Part shown: one piece after another, positions 1 through 11,378 of the stretch | Numbering within the stretch: the first letter of the stretch is position 1 | Layout: every line of letters begins with the position of its first letter | Origin: Clytia hemisphaerica | Taxonomy: Eukaryota > Cnidaria > Hydrozoa > Leptothecata > Clytiidae | Reading direction: 5' to 3' | Assembly (NCBI GenBank): GCA_902728285.1 | Contig: CACVBU010001196.1 | Location: forward strand, 310,001 to 374,000 | Length of the DNA stretch: 64,000 nucleotides | Notes under the pieces: generated by a model | What the model saw: only the letters and a program-made list of their open reading frames with translations | What the model was told of the DNA's origin: nothing | The model's database searches: none | Made by a program: the position numbers and the translations under genes

Positions 1-640
1 CTTGCAGAACCATTCCCTTTAGAGCGCATGCGTGGAATGAGTGGAGCACGAAGAGCTGCTTGGAGGTTAAGCGTAAACATTAAAATAAGAAGATTTTCAA
101 TCGGAAATGGACGGAAAGGGATGGTAGTTATTTGGTGTTTTAGGTCCCGAAGGGCGTTAGTGAAAGTCTTGGAAGGGAAATGAAGCCACTTTTTCCATCT
201 GAAAGCAATGATCGGCTACCGTGAGTATCACATGTACAGATAATACACTGTGACGACAAACAAGGATTCTATTAGTGCGCATGCGCGTTCAGCGAATAAA
301 AGAGTAACTATGATAACAATTCAGAATAGTGGACGAATCAAATCATAAGTAAGAAATGTGTACAAAAGATTAAATGAAAGAGGGTCATCTGAAAATAAAA
401 CAAGAAGCCCGTTAGGCGTGAAGGCCCAGCAAAAGCGAAATTTACGCGATTTTCGCGAATTTCGAGATTTCCAAAAATTCCAAAAAATGTTTAACAAGAT
501 TTCAGGAAAGGGATGTCCAAAGGATTTAAAATTTTACTGCGTCGAGCAAAATAAAATGAAAAATAAGTCGACAAGGATAATTCTCCCTTTCTTGATTTCT
601 TAGAACAGGGAAGTGAAAAAATAAACGAAACATAATGAAT
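1..640. other. No recognisable gene
   Basis: I see no domain, splice-supported exon or transposon terminus here. An 81-codon open frame at 358-603 is low complexity and lacks a recognisable motif, so it is not called. Confidence 0.5.
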
Positions 641-644
641 GTAC

Positions 645-2060
645 AGTAGTCAATCAAAAATAAATTGAATGTTGAAAGCTCGAAACTTTCTACCCGAAGG
701 TAAACAATCAAATTCAAAATATCATTAAATTCAACTTCAATAAGAAACAACATCATTGCATGAAAAAAGTTCTAATCTTGTTCAAATTTACACATGAGCT
801 GCATTTTAGTCTACATTTACCATGTCCATATTCCATTTAAAATTAGTATTTATAATAATTCTGTGTCGAGTTTGAAAAATCAAGCCGCCAATTCGTAAAA
901 CACAACAGATCCAGAAACAACCATATTCACACGTAGCATCATGGAAAAAGTTCCAATCTTGTTCAAATTTACACATGAGCTGCAGTTTAGTCTCCATTGC
1001 CATATTCCATTTAATCGGTATTTGAAATAATTCTGTGTCGAGTTTGAAAAATCAAGCCACCAATTCGTTGAACGAGACGGATCTAGAAATATATAACCAT
1101 TTTCACTCGTAGCATCATGGAAAAAGTTCCAATCTTGTTCAGATTTACACATGAGCTGCAGTTTAGTCTCCATTGCCATATTCCATTTAATCGGTATTTG
1201 AAATAATTCTGTGTCGAGTTTGAAAAATCAAGCCACCAATTCGTTGAACGAGACAGATCTAGAAATATATAACTATTTTCACACGTAGCATCACGGAAAA
1301 AAGTTTCCAATCTTGTTTCAAATTTACACATGAGCTGCATCTTAGTCTCCATTGCCATATTCCATTTAATCGGTATTTGAAATAATTCCGTGTCGAGTTT
1401 GAAAAATCAAGCCACCAATTCGTTAAACGAGACAGATCTAGAAATATATAACCATTTTCACACGTAGCATCATGGAAAAAGTTCCAATCTTGTTCAAATT
1501 TACACATGAGCTGCATTTTAGTCTCCATTACCATATTCCATTTAATCGGTATTTGAAATAATTCCGTGTTGAGTTTGAAAAATCAAGCCACCAATTCGTT
1601 AAACGAGACAGATCTAGAAATAACCATTTTCACACGTAGTGCGTAGTATCATTGAAAAATTTCCAATCTTGCTATAATTTACACATGAACTCCATTTTAG
1701 TGTTCATCAGCAAATTCCAGAATCAAGTCTTTTTGAAAACAAGAAACTAAAAGTGAAAGTCAGAAATTGATTTAAGGTATAGAATTTTCACTCAGAAAGC
1801 TTCATGAAAACTATAACATATGACAGAATGTTGAAAAAGTTTACAAAGAAAAATCACTACAAAGTTTCTTTGGTTTGAAAGTCTCTTGACCACTAAAGCA
1901 AAGAAAATGTTCAAGAAAGTAAGAATCAACACATGAAATCAATCTCCTCGCTTCAACCGCCATCTTGTATCTGTTTTGTTTTGAAAACGTTTGTTGTTTA
2001 AGGAGCGCGAAATCAGAAAATATATCTTTTTTAGCCAGTACCTAGCCTATCTCTATCCCA
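645..2060 (-). mobile_element. Satellite-bearing repeat element, copy 1
   Basis: This stretch is repeated in inverse orientation at about 22390-23840. The outer sequence near 645-770 (AAGCTCGAAACTTTC and neighbours) matches 23720-23835, and the inner flank 1690-2040, including AAGGAGCGCGAAATCAG, matches 22400-22740. A tandem array lies in the middle. No TIR or protein domain is visible. Helitron-like and other non-autonomous elements with satellite cores have this plan, but the superfamily is not shown. Confidence 0.7.
790..1690. repeat. ~178-bp tandem satellite, about 5 units
   Basis: The marker CATGAGCTGCA recurs at 793, 974, 1150, 1329 and 1505, with a diverged form at 1684. The spacing is 176-181 bp. 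Units differ by scattered substitutions. Long open frames on the minus strand through this array (for example 1259-1534) arise from the repeat and share the same peptide start in each unit; I do not regard them as genes. Confidence 0.92.
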
Positions 2061-2433
2061 ACACGCGATTTTTTTATCACTCTGTTGGTCTATATCGGGA
2101 TTTAATCTAATAACACTTTTTTAATCAAAATGATATACAACATGAGTCAAATATATTAACAAACATACTTTTGTATAAATTGTAAAAAAAGAGAACAATG
2201 AAACACCTGAAAAGACCAAAATGATGAAAAACTGAAAAGAAACCCTCGAAAAAGTAGCCTATGTAATCGTCTAACCCACAACACTCAAACATGCAAGGAC
2301 GTCAAAATTTCCGTCAGTTTGGAGTCCTTCAGTGCCGCTTGTTCTGGGGTAAACGAACGACTCGATCGTTCACCTCTCAGGCAAGCAACCACTGATCGGA
2401 TCAAAACGAAGGAAATTTTGCGTCGTATGCCAT
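2061..2433. other. 3' flank of the RLE retroelement
   Basis: No separate gene. It lies between the satellite element and the C-terminal end of the minus-strand LINE coding region, and probably includes that element's 3' untranslated region. No poly(A) tail is clearly placed. Confidence 0.4.
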
Positions 2434-5400
2434 TCACAACCTCACTTTTCGAGCATTTTTTTGTTTTGCCGAGATTTTATCAGCTAACCTGCTCATAAAA
2501 ATTGAGCATTCTCGGGCTACACCACCTGTAGCACCAAATACTAATGGGGTGAAAGTCCCTTTCTCAACTTGAAGAATCCGTTCGTTTATATGCTCTCTTT
2601 CTTTTGCTTTTCAAGGGAAGTGAATGTAGTGCCAATAGATTTTATGCGATAGCTCGGAGCTAAAAGGTTGCAAACCTTCACGTCAAAAAATGCTCTTTGA
2701 TACCGCTGCCAAAATCCATTAGCACTAACATCCGCCCTAGCTTCATTCCCAGTAACAGATGAGCGTGGTAAATCGACCTGTTCACGAGACAAATCCATAA
2801 GCTGGGGCTCGATCGACACGTCGTGACAGACTTCATTCATCATGGTTGCCAGAGTATCGCGAACGTTGTTATGTCGATGGATAACGTAGCCGCCAAGATG
2901 GCAAGATAGCGCATGGTCGATTGTGAAGTTGGCTGAGCAGGCACATTTGATGGGCAGTCGCTTCATTTCCCAGCCATACCTCATGTGGAGTGCGTCAGCG
3001 AATTCACGTTTTATTCAATACAAAATTCTCTTCTTTCAGTGGAAGAGTGGTCAGCCACGAGGAAGCACCTTGAGATGAAGCGATTTCCAAAGCTTTTTGG
3101 TTGATTGATGGGAGTTGTTGAACGATTTGATCGAGTGATCGTTTTTGTTCTCCAATTCGTTTAGCGGCTAGTGATTTTCAACATCTTTTTCGATTGACTT
3201 GGATCAATTGATTCATTTGATTGTGTTATGATGCGCTCGACTAGCACTTTAGTTGCCAAACGACTTGTTTCGTTTTGAAATTTAGCCTCATCCTCGATGT
3301 TGATGATTCCAAGGCCTCCCATCTTGATCGGAAACGAGAGGATCTTCCTTTCAATATCGGAGCACTGTCTGCCATCACATATGGCTGGTATGAGGTGAAA
3401 ACGGATGACATTTTCGATGGGTCGAAGCAATTCTGATATATCGTCTAGAGTTCGGATGATATAGTTGAATTTTTGCCGGTAGCCAATAACGAAGGCGACG
3501 TACGCAGCTTGGGGTTGAGTTATTGCAATGTCTGACAAAGTTTTGATTTCTTTAACCCAGGTTTCGACTTTATTTGAAACGAATTCCTTCTTGTAGCTTT
3601 TTTCCCCAACAGAAGCACCGAGATGTTTATGCCCCTTTGATGTGATCTTTATAGACGTACCTTCGAATGTGTCGAGTGCCGTTTGATACATTTCGGGTTT
3701 TACTATCAACCATGACTTAGAAGGTTCTGGGTAGTAGCCGATAGTTGGACCAAGTTGCGTTAGGTCATCCCACCACTTGCGTAGTGCAACAAGTTTACCA
3801 GCACCAGTGATGTCGTCAGCGTACGCGACTTGTTTGGTATCTGGTACGTTTCGGAGGGTGTCGGTCAAGGGAAGCAAACATATGCCGTAGAGAGCCATAG
3901 CGATCGGATCTCCTTGTGTTGTACCTTCAGAAGACGACAGCTCTGCTCCTCCAATCGCAAACAGACGGACGTGGTTCGAATAGCAGTTGGTAGCAAACAT
4001 CGCCAAGGTTGGACAAAGGATGTTAATGTTGTGCATCATAACTTCACGATTTATGCTGTTAAATGCATTTGAAGCGTCGACCAGTAGAACACCGTCTGTG
4101 TTCTCGTCGTTGTAGATGTCTGCCATCGCGTGCACTGCAGCCTCACATCCACCCAGCTGACCAGCGCACAGTTGGAGATTGCCAGCTGCTTCTTGTATTT
4201 CATTCCTCAGGAATGTTGTAACAGTCTTTCCAACGATGCGTCTAAGAACTTCCCCGATGCCGATCGGTCGAATGCCGGGGTTCTTATCCAAAGGTATCAG
4301 GGTGCACGATAAGAACGCCTCCATGTCCCTACCGGATTCTTTGTTGCATTGTTCAGTGCACATGATTCTCGTCATCCTTGCAATCGCCTTGCATAAATCA
4401 CTAGAACGATCACCGAAGTTTTTTGACAAAAGGATACGTTGCCACATTTGTGCATCGATCTTGGAGGGGCCGGAAGAACCTTTTGTTTTAGCTGCCATAC
4501 TTTTTATGAGTTCTTCATCGATGGCTTCAAAAAGCGTGGGGTCGATTTTGTTGAATGGTCCCTGAACAATCAGCTCGTCAATCTTTGGTTGACCTCTAGG
4601 ATGCTTTTGCTGAAGAATTTGCAACGTGGTATCGTTGATTGGTACAATTCCGTGTGAATTCGTTGAGTTAGATAAGAGTTTGATTGCTGCGTTTACTTTG
4701 CCTTGAAACATCAAATCACTAAATCGTTTCGATATTGATGTAACTCGATCAGCAGCAGACTTTGAAAATTTTGATTGTAGCATTCGGCTTTCGCGGATCA
4801 ACGAGTCAAAATCGCCTTCTCTCCAAAGATCCAGACGTCGCTGTAGATGTTTCGTATGTTCTCTCGATTTCGATGTCTTTGATGGTTTCTGTAAAAGGAG
4901 CGATGGTAACACGGACAGGGCTTTCAAGGCGACATTCGACAAAGGTGACAGATTGTTCCATAAATTTATCAAGCGAGTGATTTCCTCAACAAAGCTTTTA
5001 CCGACTGCACCACTTGGGACGTTGAAGATATTCTTCCGCCATTGACTGGTTTCATTGAACGCGGCAGAAAGGATCTGATCGATGTCATTCACTGTGTGAT
5101 TGCCCCATACTTTTGGCTGGAAATCTTTCGGATTTATCGGTTCTGACGACGATTCTTTATTTAGGCTAAGTGATGTCACTTTAAGGTTGACAGTTTTTTT
5201 CGATACAGGATCTTCGAATTCTTTAGTGTGACTTTTAAGCGGACATTTTCTTTCGTGATTTGACCTTCCCGATGGCTTTGAAAATGACCTTTTGCAACCC
5301 CATTTACATTCGTATTGAAGTTCTTTCGGTGGTTCTTTAGGTGGTTCTTTCGGAGGTTGAGAGTCACGGTACACGGGCACGGTAGCTAGGTCAGGAACGG

Positions 5401-5518
5401 GTACATTCGCCACCAAAGATTCTGATTGTACAGCACCGGTTGAACTGTAATTTTCAGGAAAAAGTTTCCGCATCAATTCTTCCATCTTTGGTGTAAACTT
5501 TCTTCTGCTTTTAAGCAC
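2434..5518 (-). pseudogene. RLE-type LINE polyprotein (RT plus restriction-like endonuclease), three frameshifts
   Basis: The minus strand encodes a single-ORF retrotransposon protein. The main frame (3161-5518, 785 aa) has a CCHC zinc finger at residues 71-92 (C-X3-C-X12-H-X3-C) preceded by a Pro-rich repeat, then a reverse transcriptase. RT motifs: LVDASNAFN with catalytic Asp 481, TTQGDP near 534, and YADD at 566-569. The protein continues in other frames: a +1 A near 3178, another extra base near 3015, and a third shift near 2605. The displaced C-terminal part (2586-2984 and on to 2434) has a C-X-C...H...C knuckle (CACS..HALSCH) and RADVSA...FFDVKV, typical of the restriction-like endonuclease of R2/NeSL-type LINEs. 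It ends with GTFTPLVFGATGG at about 2480-2560. It is dead but only lightly decayed. The exact clade is not resolved. Confidence 0.88.
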
Positions 5519-7370
5519 TGTTCACTAAGCAAAGAGTTAAAATTTCTGGAAAATCAGTACCGTAAGTTACAGATTGACGGTTTTGCGTCCGCCATCTTTG
5601 CCGTTGCGTAGATCAAATTTCTTTCTTTGGTCTATCACTTGTTACCACTTTCGCGTCTACGATGGAGAACTTGACCGAATTTATCGACGCCGTGTTTTTT
5701 TTATAAAATTCGACGTCACTACAAGCGACGAAAAAAGATGGCGGCAAAAAACATAAACAAAGAAGGGCGGGTGGAAAGGAAAAGAAAAAATTGAATGTTG
5801 AGACTTATTGCAGAACTTTTTTTAAGTATTGTGAGGTGTGTCGCTGTGTTGATTGTACAAAATGTTACAAAAATTAAACACAACAAAAAATGTATTGAGT
5901 GTTGTTTATAAAATTTCACTGCCTAAAAAGTAAAAAGCAGATAAAGTAACAACCCTACTCTATCAATCTTTTATTGATAAATTGATTGAAAATAAATTGC
6001 TCAAATTTTTTGAAATAGAAAATATAAAGCTTACCACCATACATAAAAACAGAGGAATACAAGAATTAAAAAAAAAAAAATTATGCACCTAAAACGACAA
6101 AAGATTCCTACCACTTTGTAAAAAAATATGCAAAATTCCCTTGAAAAGAGTAAAAAAGTATAAAAAAAAATAAAATATAAATAAGATTTACTTTGATTTC
6201 TGGATTTGTACTTCGCATATATCAAGTTGAAACATGTTTTGATTATTTCGAAACTTTCAAATAATTATTTCTATACTCATAGTGGTTTCCGGTAGAATCC
6301 ACAAAAGGAAAGAAAAAGGTAATCTTTTAAAAAGGTCTCCTATCTCGAGGATTATTCTGTTAAAAATTATAAATAAAATAATCCAGCTGTAGACCATCAG
6401 CCACATTTCCTCATGATATCATCAAAGTATTTGGTGGGCCTCTCGAATTGTGCTTGCCACCAAACACCACCCACGTAAGTAACATATATTCTCTTTGTTA
6501 ACATTTCTCATTATGAAATACACTACCATGCATTCTGTATGTCCACTGTCTGAATAGAAATAGAAATGTCCACGATAGAAACGATCTGACTTAAAAACAA
6601 TGTTACTCAAATCTTTCGAAATGAAAAAATAGTGCTTTATTTTGGTAACAAAAACAAGGAGCCTAAGTATATACTCATGTACTTCCAAGTTTGTTGGAAG
6701 CAGGGATGATCCATGGAGCAATCTTTAACAAAAATCCAACCACTATCATTCCAACATACAGATATGTTTGATTAATTTGTGTGTCTCACCACACCACTGT
6801 CCATTCTTCGACAAATTCATAAAACCATTCGTCAATCTTTGCCCATTTTACCAAAATTAAAGTCTTTATGTAACAAAAATAATCCAACATAAGCAGTGCT
6901 CCAGAGAAAGTTTCTTGTAGTCATCTTTCTGCTCTTTCCCTTTATAAATTCGTATCTATTAATTTCTGGATAATTCTAGACAACTAGTGACTAGCCATTC
7001 CAAAAACTTTTTGAAGAGTGACTCTTCAAATTTCAAAGTTCAAAGCACAAAATAAATATAAACACAACATTCTGCAACATTTCGAACTCTCTTGGTACGT
7101 TTTAGAATGTTTCTAAAGTCACATATTTTCGAATGTTTTCGTTCGAAATGTAGCAAAACATCAGTTCCTACTCTTCCCGCTTCTGTTTTTGAGCTTTGTT
7201 TACAAAAACACTCCTTCGCGGTGACAAATTTTATTGGTAGAGTTTTTGCTGCAGTCAAAAGCTACGGTCCTTTGGCTTGAAGCCGAGGATTTTTATTCCC
7301 CCACGAATCTCTGGGGGAATAAATGTAAAAAGTTACAGACGATACGGTGTCGAGGAAAAAGCCGTGGTCG
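5519..7370. other. AT-rich intergenic stretch
   Basis: There is upstream sequence of the LINE near 5519-5760, then very AT-rich DNA with A/T homopolymers at 5860-6200. No coding exon with supporting motifs is seen. Open frames such as 6422-6721 minus have no recognisable domain. Confidence 0.4.
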
Positions 7371-7480
7371 TCTGGTACAGGCTAGCCAGTACCCGACTTT
7401 CGCAAGCTTTTCCCTCTCCAGACGGCAAAAAGTGTGTTACTGGTATAAAGCGCCGTTTCTACCAAAACGGACAGACAGAA
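7371..7480 (-). repeat. Fragment homologous to 22310-22420 (inverted)
   Basis: CCAGTACCCGACTT, AAGCTTTTCCCT, CCAGACGGCA and AACGGACAGACAGAAGG occur here in order, and their reverse complements occur in the opposite order at 22310-22410, immediately outside the satellite-bearing copy 2. The two loci therefore share about 110 bp beyond the satellite element, so that element probably extends further than the 645-2060 copy shows. Confidence 0.8.
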
Positions 7481-9250
7481 GGAAACACGGAAAAAAAATA
7501 GTGACACTCTCTTTAAAGGCCCACTCGCTAGCGCTGGGCCAATGAAATAAACGTTAGAAATTTCAATGACTGCATGGTAAATGTTACACACTTTGGGTTA
7601 GTGGAAGAATTTCTATATTTTTCAAATTTGAGAAGAACCGTAAAAAAACTTCTATAATCGGCGCCAAAATAGATTGGGAATTTTGGGTATTTTATCGTTT
7701 TTCAGAATTTTATAGGTCGGGCAAGAATTGCAGTTTCAGTACTTCCAAATAGTTTCATTGGATTTTTCGATTTGGGAGGGGTTAAGATATCTAGGCTAGC
7801 GTCAAAGCACTTGAAAGGCTTCTATTTTTCGAAAATCATCAAAGTGGAACTCACTAAGAAACGAGATGAAAAACCCCGGTTTTTAGTGAGGTGCTCGCTA
7901 ATGGAAACCCTTATGCGAAATGAAAGAAGCAAGGGTGTAAAAAGAGAAACTTCTGAATTATCCTCGTATCTTCATTCAATTATCCAAGAAGAATAAAATT
8001 TCATGAAAAAATACTAGCCCGGAGATGGCCCGAGTAAGGAACCTTTGGGTTTTCTGTCCCTTGACATTTTTAACAAGAAATTGATGAGAGATTGGGCAGA
8101 ATGCTGGTTATCGATTCCTTCCAGAGTAATTGTGAAGTTTTTACAAAAAGGCCTGGTAAAAGTAGGTTATTGCAGTACAAATCGTGATCGCATGATGTAT
8201 TTTAAGTCTAAAGATCGCAATCAGGTAGATGATGTTATCCATGTATTTTATTATGCTATCCACGACAAATATTGACCATGATATTTCAATTCATTTCAAT
8301 TATTTGCCTTTAAACTCAAAATTGAATTTATTTTGAAAAACTTCTCTCAGCGGTTTGCGTGATGGTGTGATTTGAGTTTTCTTCTTTCGTTATGGTGGGT
8401 GCACCGAAATACAAGGGACTGATTAAATTTTGTGGTTTGCGTGATGGTGTGATTTGAGTTTTCTTCTTTTCTAATCTCATCAAGTTTTGATCGTTTTACA
8501 ATGCAACACTTTTGAATTCCGACAAAATGTACATTGCATTCTTGCTAAGTCATTTAGGGGAATGGGTACCAATGTGTAAAAAGAAAAGGATTATGGGAAT
8601 AAAGTGAAGGATGACACGACATTTAACAGCATTTCATCTCTAAACAGCAGATCAAGAGGATCAGTGAATCAAAAAACGGTAGGTCATTTATATTATCCAT
8701 TTGTGCAGTATATAAAGGAGGTTGAAACTTTTTCGAGCCTTACATTATCAGGAGCTCGAAACCTTGAAATTGTTAAGGTCAGAGTAACATAAACCTTTGG
8801 ATTACGGGGCTTTGACAGAAAAAATATTCAGCTCTCGTTTTGAGGGATCGCCAGTGCCAACTGCAGTTTTTCAAAATTAAAGCCTCATTTCAGTCATTTC
8901 GAATGACGAAGTGAATTTTAGTGCTTGCACAAATCTTGATGCTAGGCTTAATCGATTGTATCATTACAAATATCTTTAATCGGCGCCGAAATAGTTGGCA
9001 CAAAAGGGGAATTTCTTTAAAACTTTAAAACCGAAAGTGATTATTAAGTGCTTTAAAGTACGGTTAGAAAGTAGAGTTTTAAAACTTGACTCGAAAGGCA
9101 CCTTTTTATGCAATGAGTATCTGATAGATATCGTAACACCGCGTCAAAAGGTGTGCGATACGTATCCATACACCTTCAGTGTCTGAATAGCCGGGGCAAT
9201 GCGTGCAACGATGTTAATCGTGCACCGTATGCGAATCTATCGTGTGACCC
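7481..9250. other. Intergenic; short direct repeat
   Basis: No gene is called. A 36-bp direct repeat (GGTTTGCGTGATGGTGTG and onward) occurs at 8352-8387 and 8434-8469. The frames at 7772-7996 and 8045-8275 have no recognisable domain; their peptides are not low complexity, but there is no second line of evidence. Confidence 0.45.
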
Positions 9251-9577
9251 GGGGGGGGGGGGGGGGTAGTGGGTTTACCAACTGACGGTATATACGGGGG
9301 AAAATGGCTTTTAGAATCACATCGTTACAGTGCAGAAAAAAATCGTGAATTTCGTACCCTTACTGTGTATTTTTTCTAAATTTAAACTCTTTTAGAGCAA
9401 AAAAATCAAGATTTTCGAGCAAAAATTTGAAATTTTTCCTAGATTTGCTGAAATTTCCACCCATACAGTGAATTTATCAAAAGTCCACCCTTACACAGTG
9501 CATTTTTGATATTTTGAAAAACATACCCTTGACCGCCGGACATACCCATCAGTCAATTTGCCTGACTGCCCCCCGGA
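9251..9577. mobile_element. G-run-terminated MITE with 8-bp TSD
   Basis: A long G tract opens the element and CCCCCCGGA closes it. It is flanked by TGTGACCC at 9243-9250 and again at 9578-9585, an exact 8-bp TSD. It shares the terminal pattern with the elements at 38929, 44264 and 50080. No coding capacity. The 8-bp TSD suggests a hAT-like transposase, which is an inference. Confidence 0.8.
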
Positions 9578-9588
9578 TGTGACCCTTG

Positions 9589-10135
9589 CCCTATTCGTAC
9601 TAGGGGGGGGGGCTATTTCTGTTCGGAAGTCAAACTATTGGTAATAGCTCCTAAAATAATAGAGCTTTTGCCGTGAAATTTTGTGTAAATTCCTAACTTT
9701 TATTTTGCTTCAAAATAAAAAGAAAATTGACACCTAAATATTTTCACACCTTGAGCATGATGACATTTCTGACAGTAAGGTGTCACAAAAATTGACACTT
9801 TTCCAATACAAATTTACTTTTAATGTCAAATATATCGTTTAAACCGTAATTTATTGAATATTTAGGATAAAATAAGCATTTTAAACTCAGGCAACTTTTT
9901 TCTAAATCCTTTATTAGAATACAATAGCTATTTATAAGAACAATGGAAAATTTCGGCCTTTGCTCACTTTGGACATGATGAGTGACGTCATCAGAAAAAT
10001 CTTTTGTCAAAAGTTACCTTACGTGACAAGGATCTTGTGTGCCAAATTTCATCCAAAAAGACCCACTAGATCAAAAGTTACAGGAAAGGCCCCCCCTAGT
10101 TCTGAACCGCCCCTAAAAGCCTAGTTTGAATAGGG
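9589..10135 (-). mobile_element. piggyBac-like MITE, copy 1
   Basis: A 547-bp element begins CCCTATTCGTACTAGG and ends CCTAGTTTGAATAGGG. It is an inverted relative of the copy at 21168-21715 along its whole length (both contain a variant of TTCTGTTCGG/CCGAATAGAAACAG near one end). The flanks are CTTG and TTAG, so the expected TTAA sites have decayed or been disturbed by the neighbouring 9251-9577 insertion. The family is judged from the intact copy. Confidence 0.82.
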
Positions 10136-10445
10136 TTAGGGATGAAATGAAAATACTGATGTATCATGTAATTATGCTTTTTTAACGTTTATTTGAGCAC
10201 TTTCAGAAAGTAACTTTTTTATTCAATTGACCATAAACTTTGATCCAACTAAGCGAATTTGATAAATGACCCATAAAAATGTAAGTTTATCTTTCTTGTT
10301 CCAATAGAATAGGAATGGTTATTCTAAAATTTTCAGACTTTTCAAATTTTCAAAGAGAGAAACTTTTTTGTGGCACATCCGGTATGTTTATCTTTTGTAC
10401 TAATTAGCCTCCGTCTCGAAACGCGGTCAGCGAATTTTGCGGATG
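10136..10445. other. No gene seen
   Basis: About 300 bp of AT-rich sequence between the piggyBac-like MITE and copy A of the large repeat. Confidence 0.4.
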
Positions 10446-10531
10446 ATTTCACAGCGAAAATGCATCCAGTGAAATGTAAGTAATGTATCATGATTCAAGT
10501 CGACTGATATAATTATACACATAATTATATA

Positions 10532-10831
10532 CACGTTTTTTTTTATTAGAACACCTAAAATTTGGCTGAGCCTGGATGTGCTTTTTTTTTTTAGCATGCA
10601 AAATAAAGAGCACTTAAAATTGGTAAAATTTGGACAATATTTGACTCTCGATTTTAGAAAATCCATCCCTAAGTTCAGTTAAAACTGCTTAAAAAGAGGA
10701 AAAAATTGTAGTTTCTTGTCATTTTTTTCCAAACTGAGGCTGGGCATGTTCTTACGATGTTCTTATTAATTTTTCGACGAATTTCAGCCTCAATGTTCTT
10801 ATAAACTAGGTTCTAATAAAAAAAAAACGTG
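10532..10831. mobile_element. CACG-ended MITE with TA flanks
   Basis: TIRs CACGTTTTTTTTTTATTAGAAC and its inverse, bounded by TA on both sides (10530-10531 and 10832-10833). The element at 38617-38866 has the same terminal design (CACGCTTTTT...). It is 300 bp with no coding content. The TA TSD suggests a Tc1/mariner-type mobiliser, an inference. Confidence 0.72.
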
Positions 10832-11378
10832 TACACATCTTTTTTCTCTTGAAACTTCTGAGATACTAAATTACTTATTCTATGCACATAGGGGTAGCCA
10901 TCCTTGTAGTTTTGTTCCTATTTTTTCCGATTCACAGTTTATATCTATTATGGGCCTCTGATCCATTCTTAGTCTATAGACTTTCATATCTTTATGGGGT
11001 TCACTTTAGGTCGTTTGGAGGCAAGGCCGCTTCTTTATCTCTGGTAGGCCCTGATGATATCGCGGTCTCTCCTCCATAACGAAGTGACCCAGGGTATTTT
11101 TAACATCGGGTGCTGTTATTTATGCATTTCTTTTCAAATAAAAACGAGAACATGTACATTTTATTTTAAACATAGTTTTTGTTTAGTTGTAATTTTTTTG
11201 GATGTAAGTATTATACCAAATCTAATGGTGATAAAAGAGATTTAAAAAAAAGAATTATAATAATAGTATATGTTACAAGTTCCGCTACGGATTTTCAAAC
11301 TCGGTTATAATAAAACAATTACATGTTAGTAGCAGACCCGACTGACAATTGCTATGTAGGAGGTTGAAACATGAGTTT

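Noticed and set aside
880-1534. Overlapping minus-strand open frames of about 90-99 codons with the same start
   Set aside because: They are translations of successive 178-bp satellite units; length and sequence follow the repeat.
3830-4980. Plus-strand frames of 60-128 codons
   Set aside because: Antisense to the LINE reverse transcriptase.
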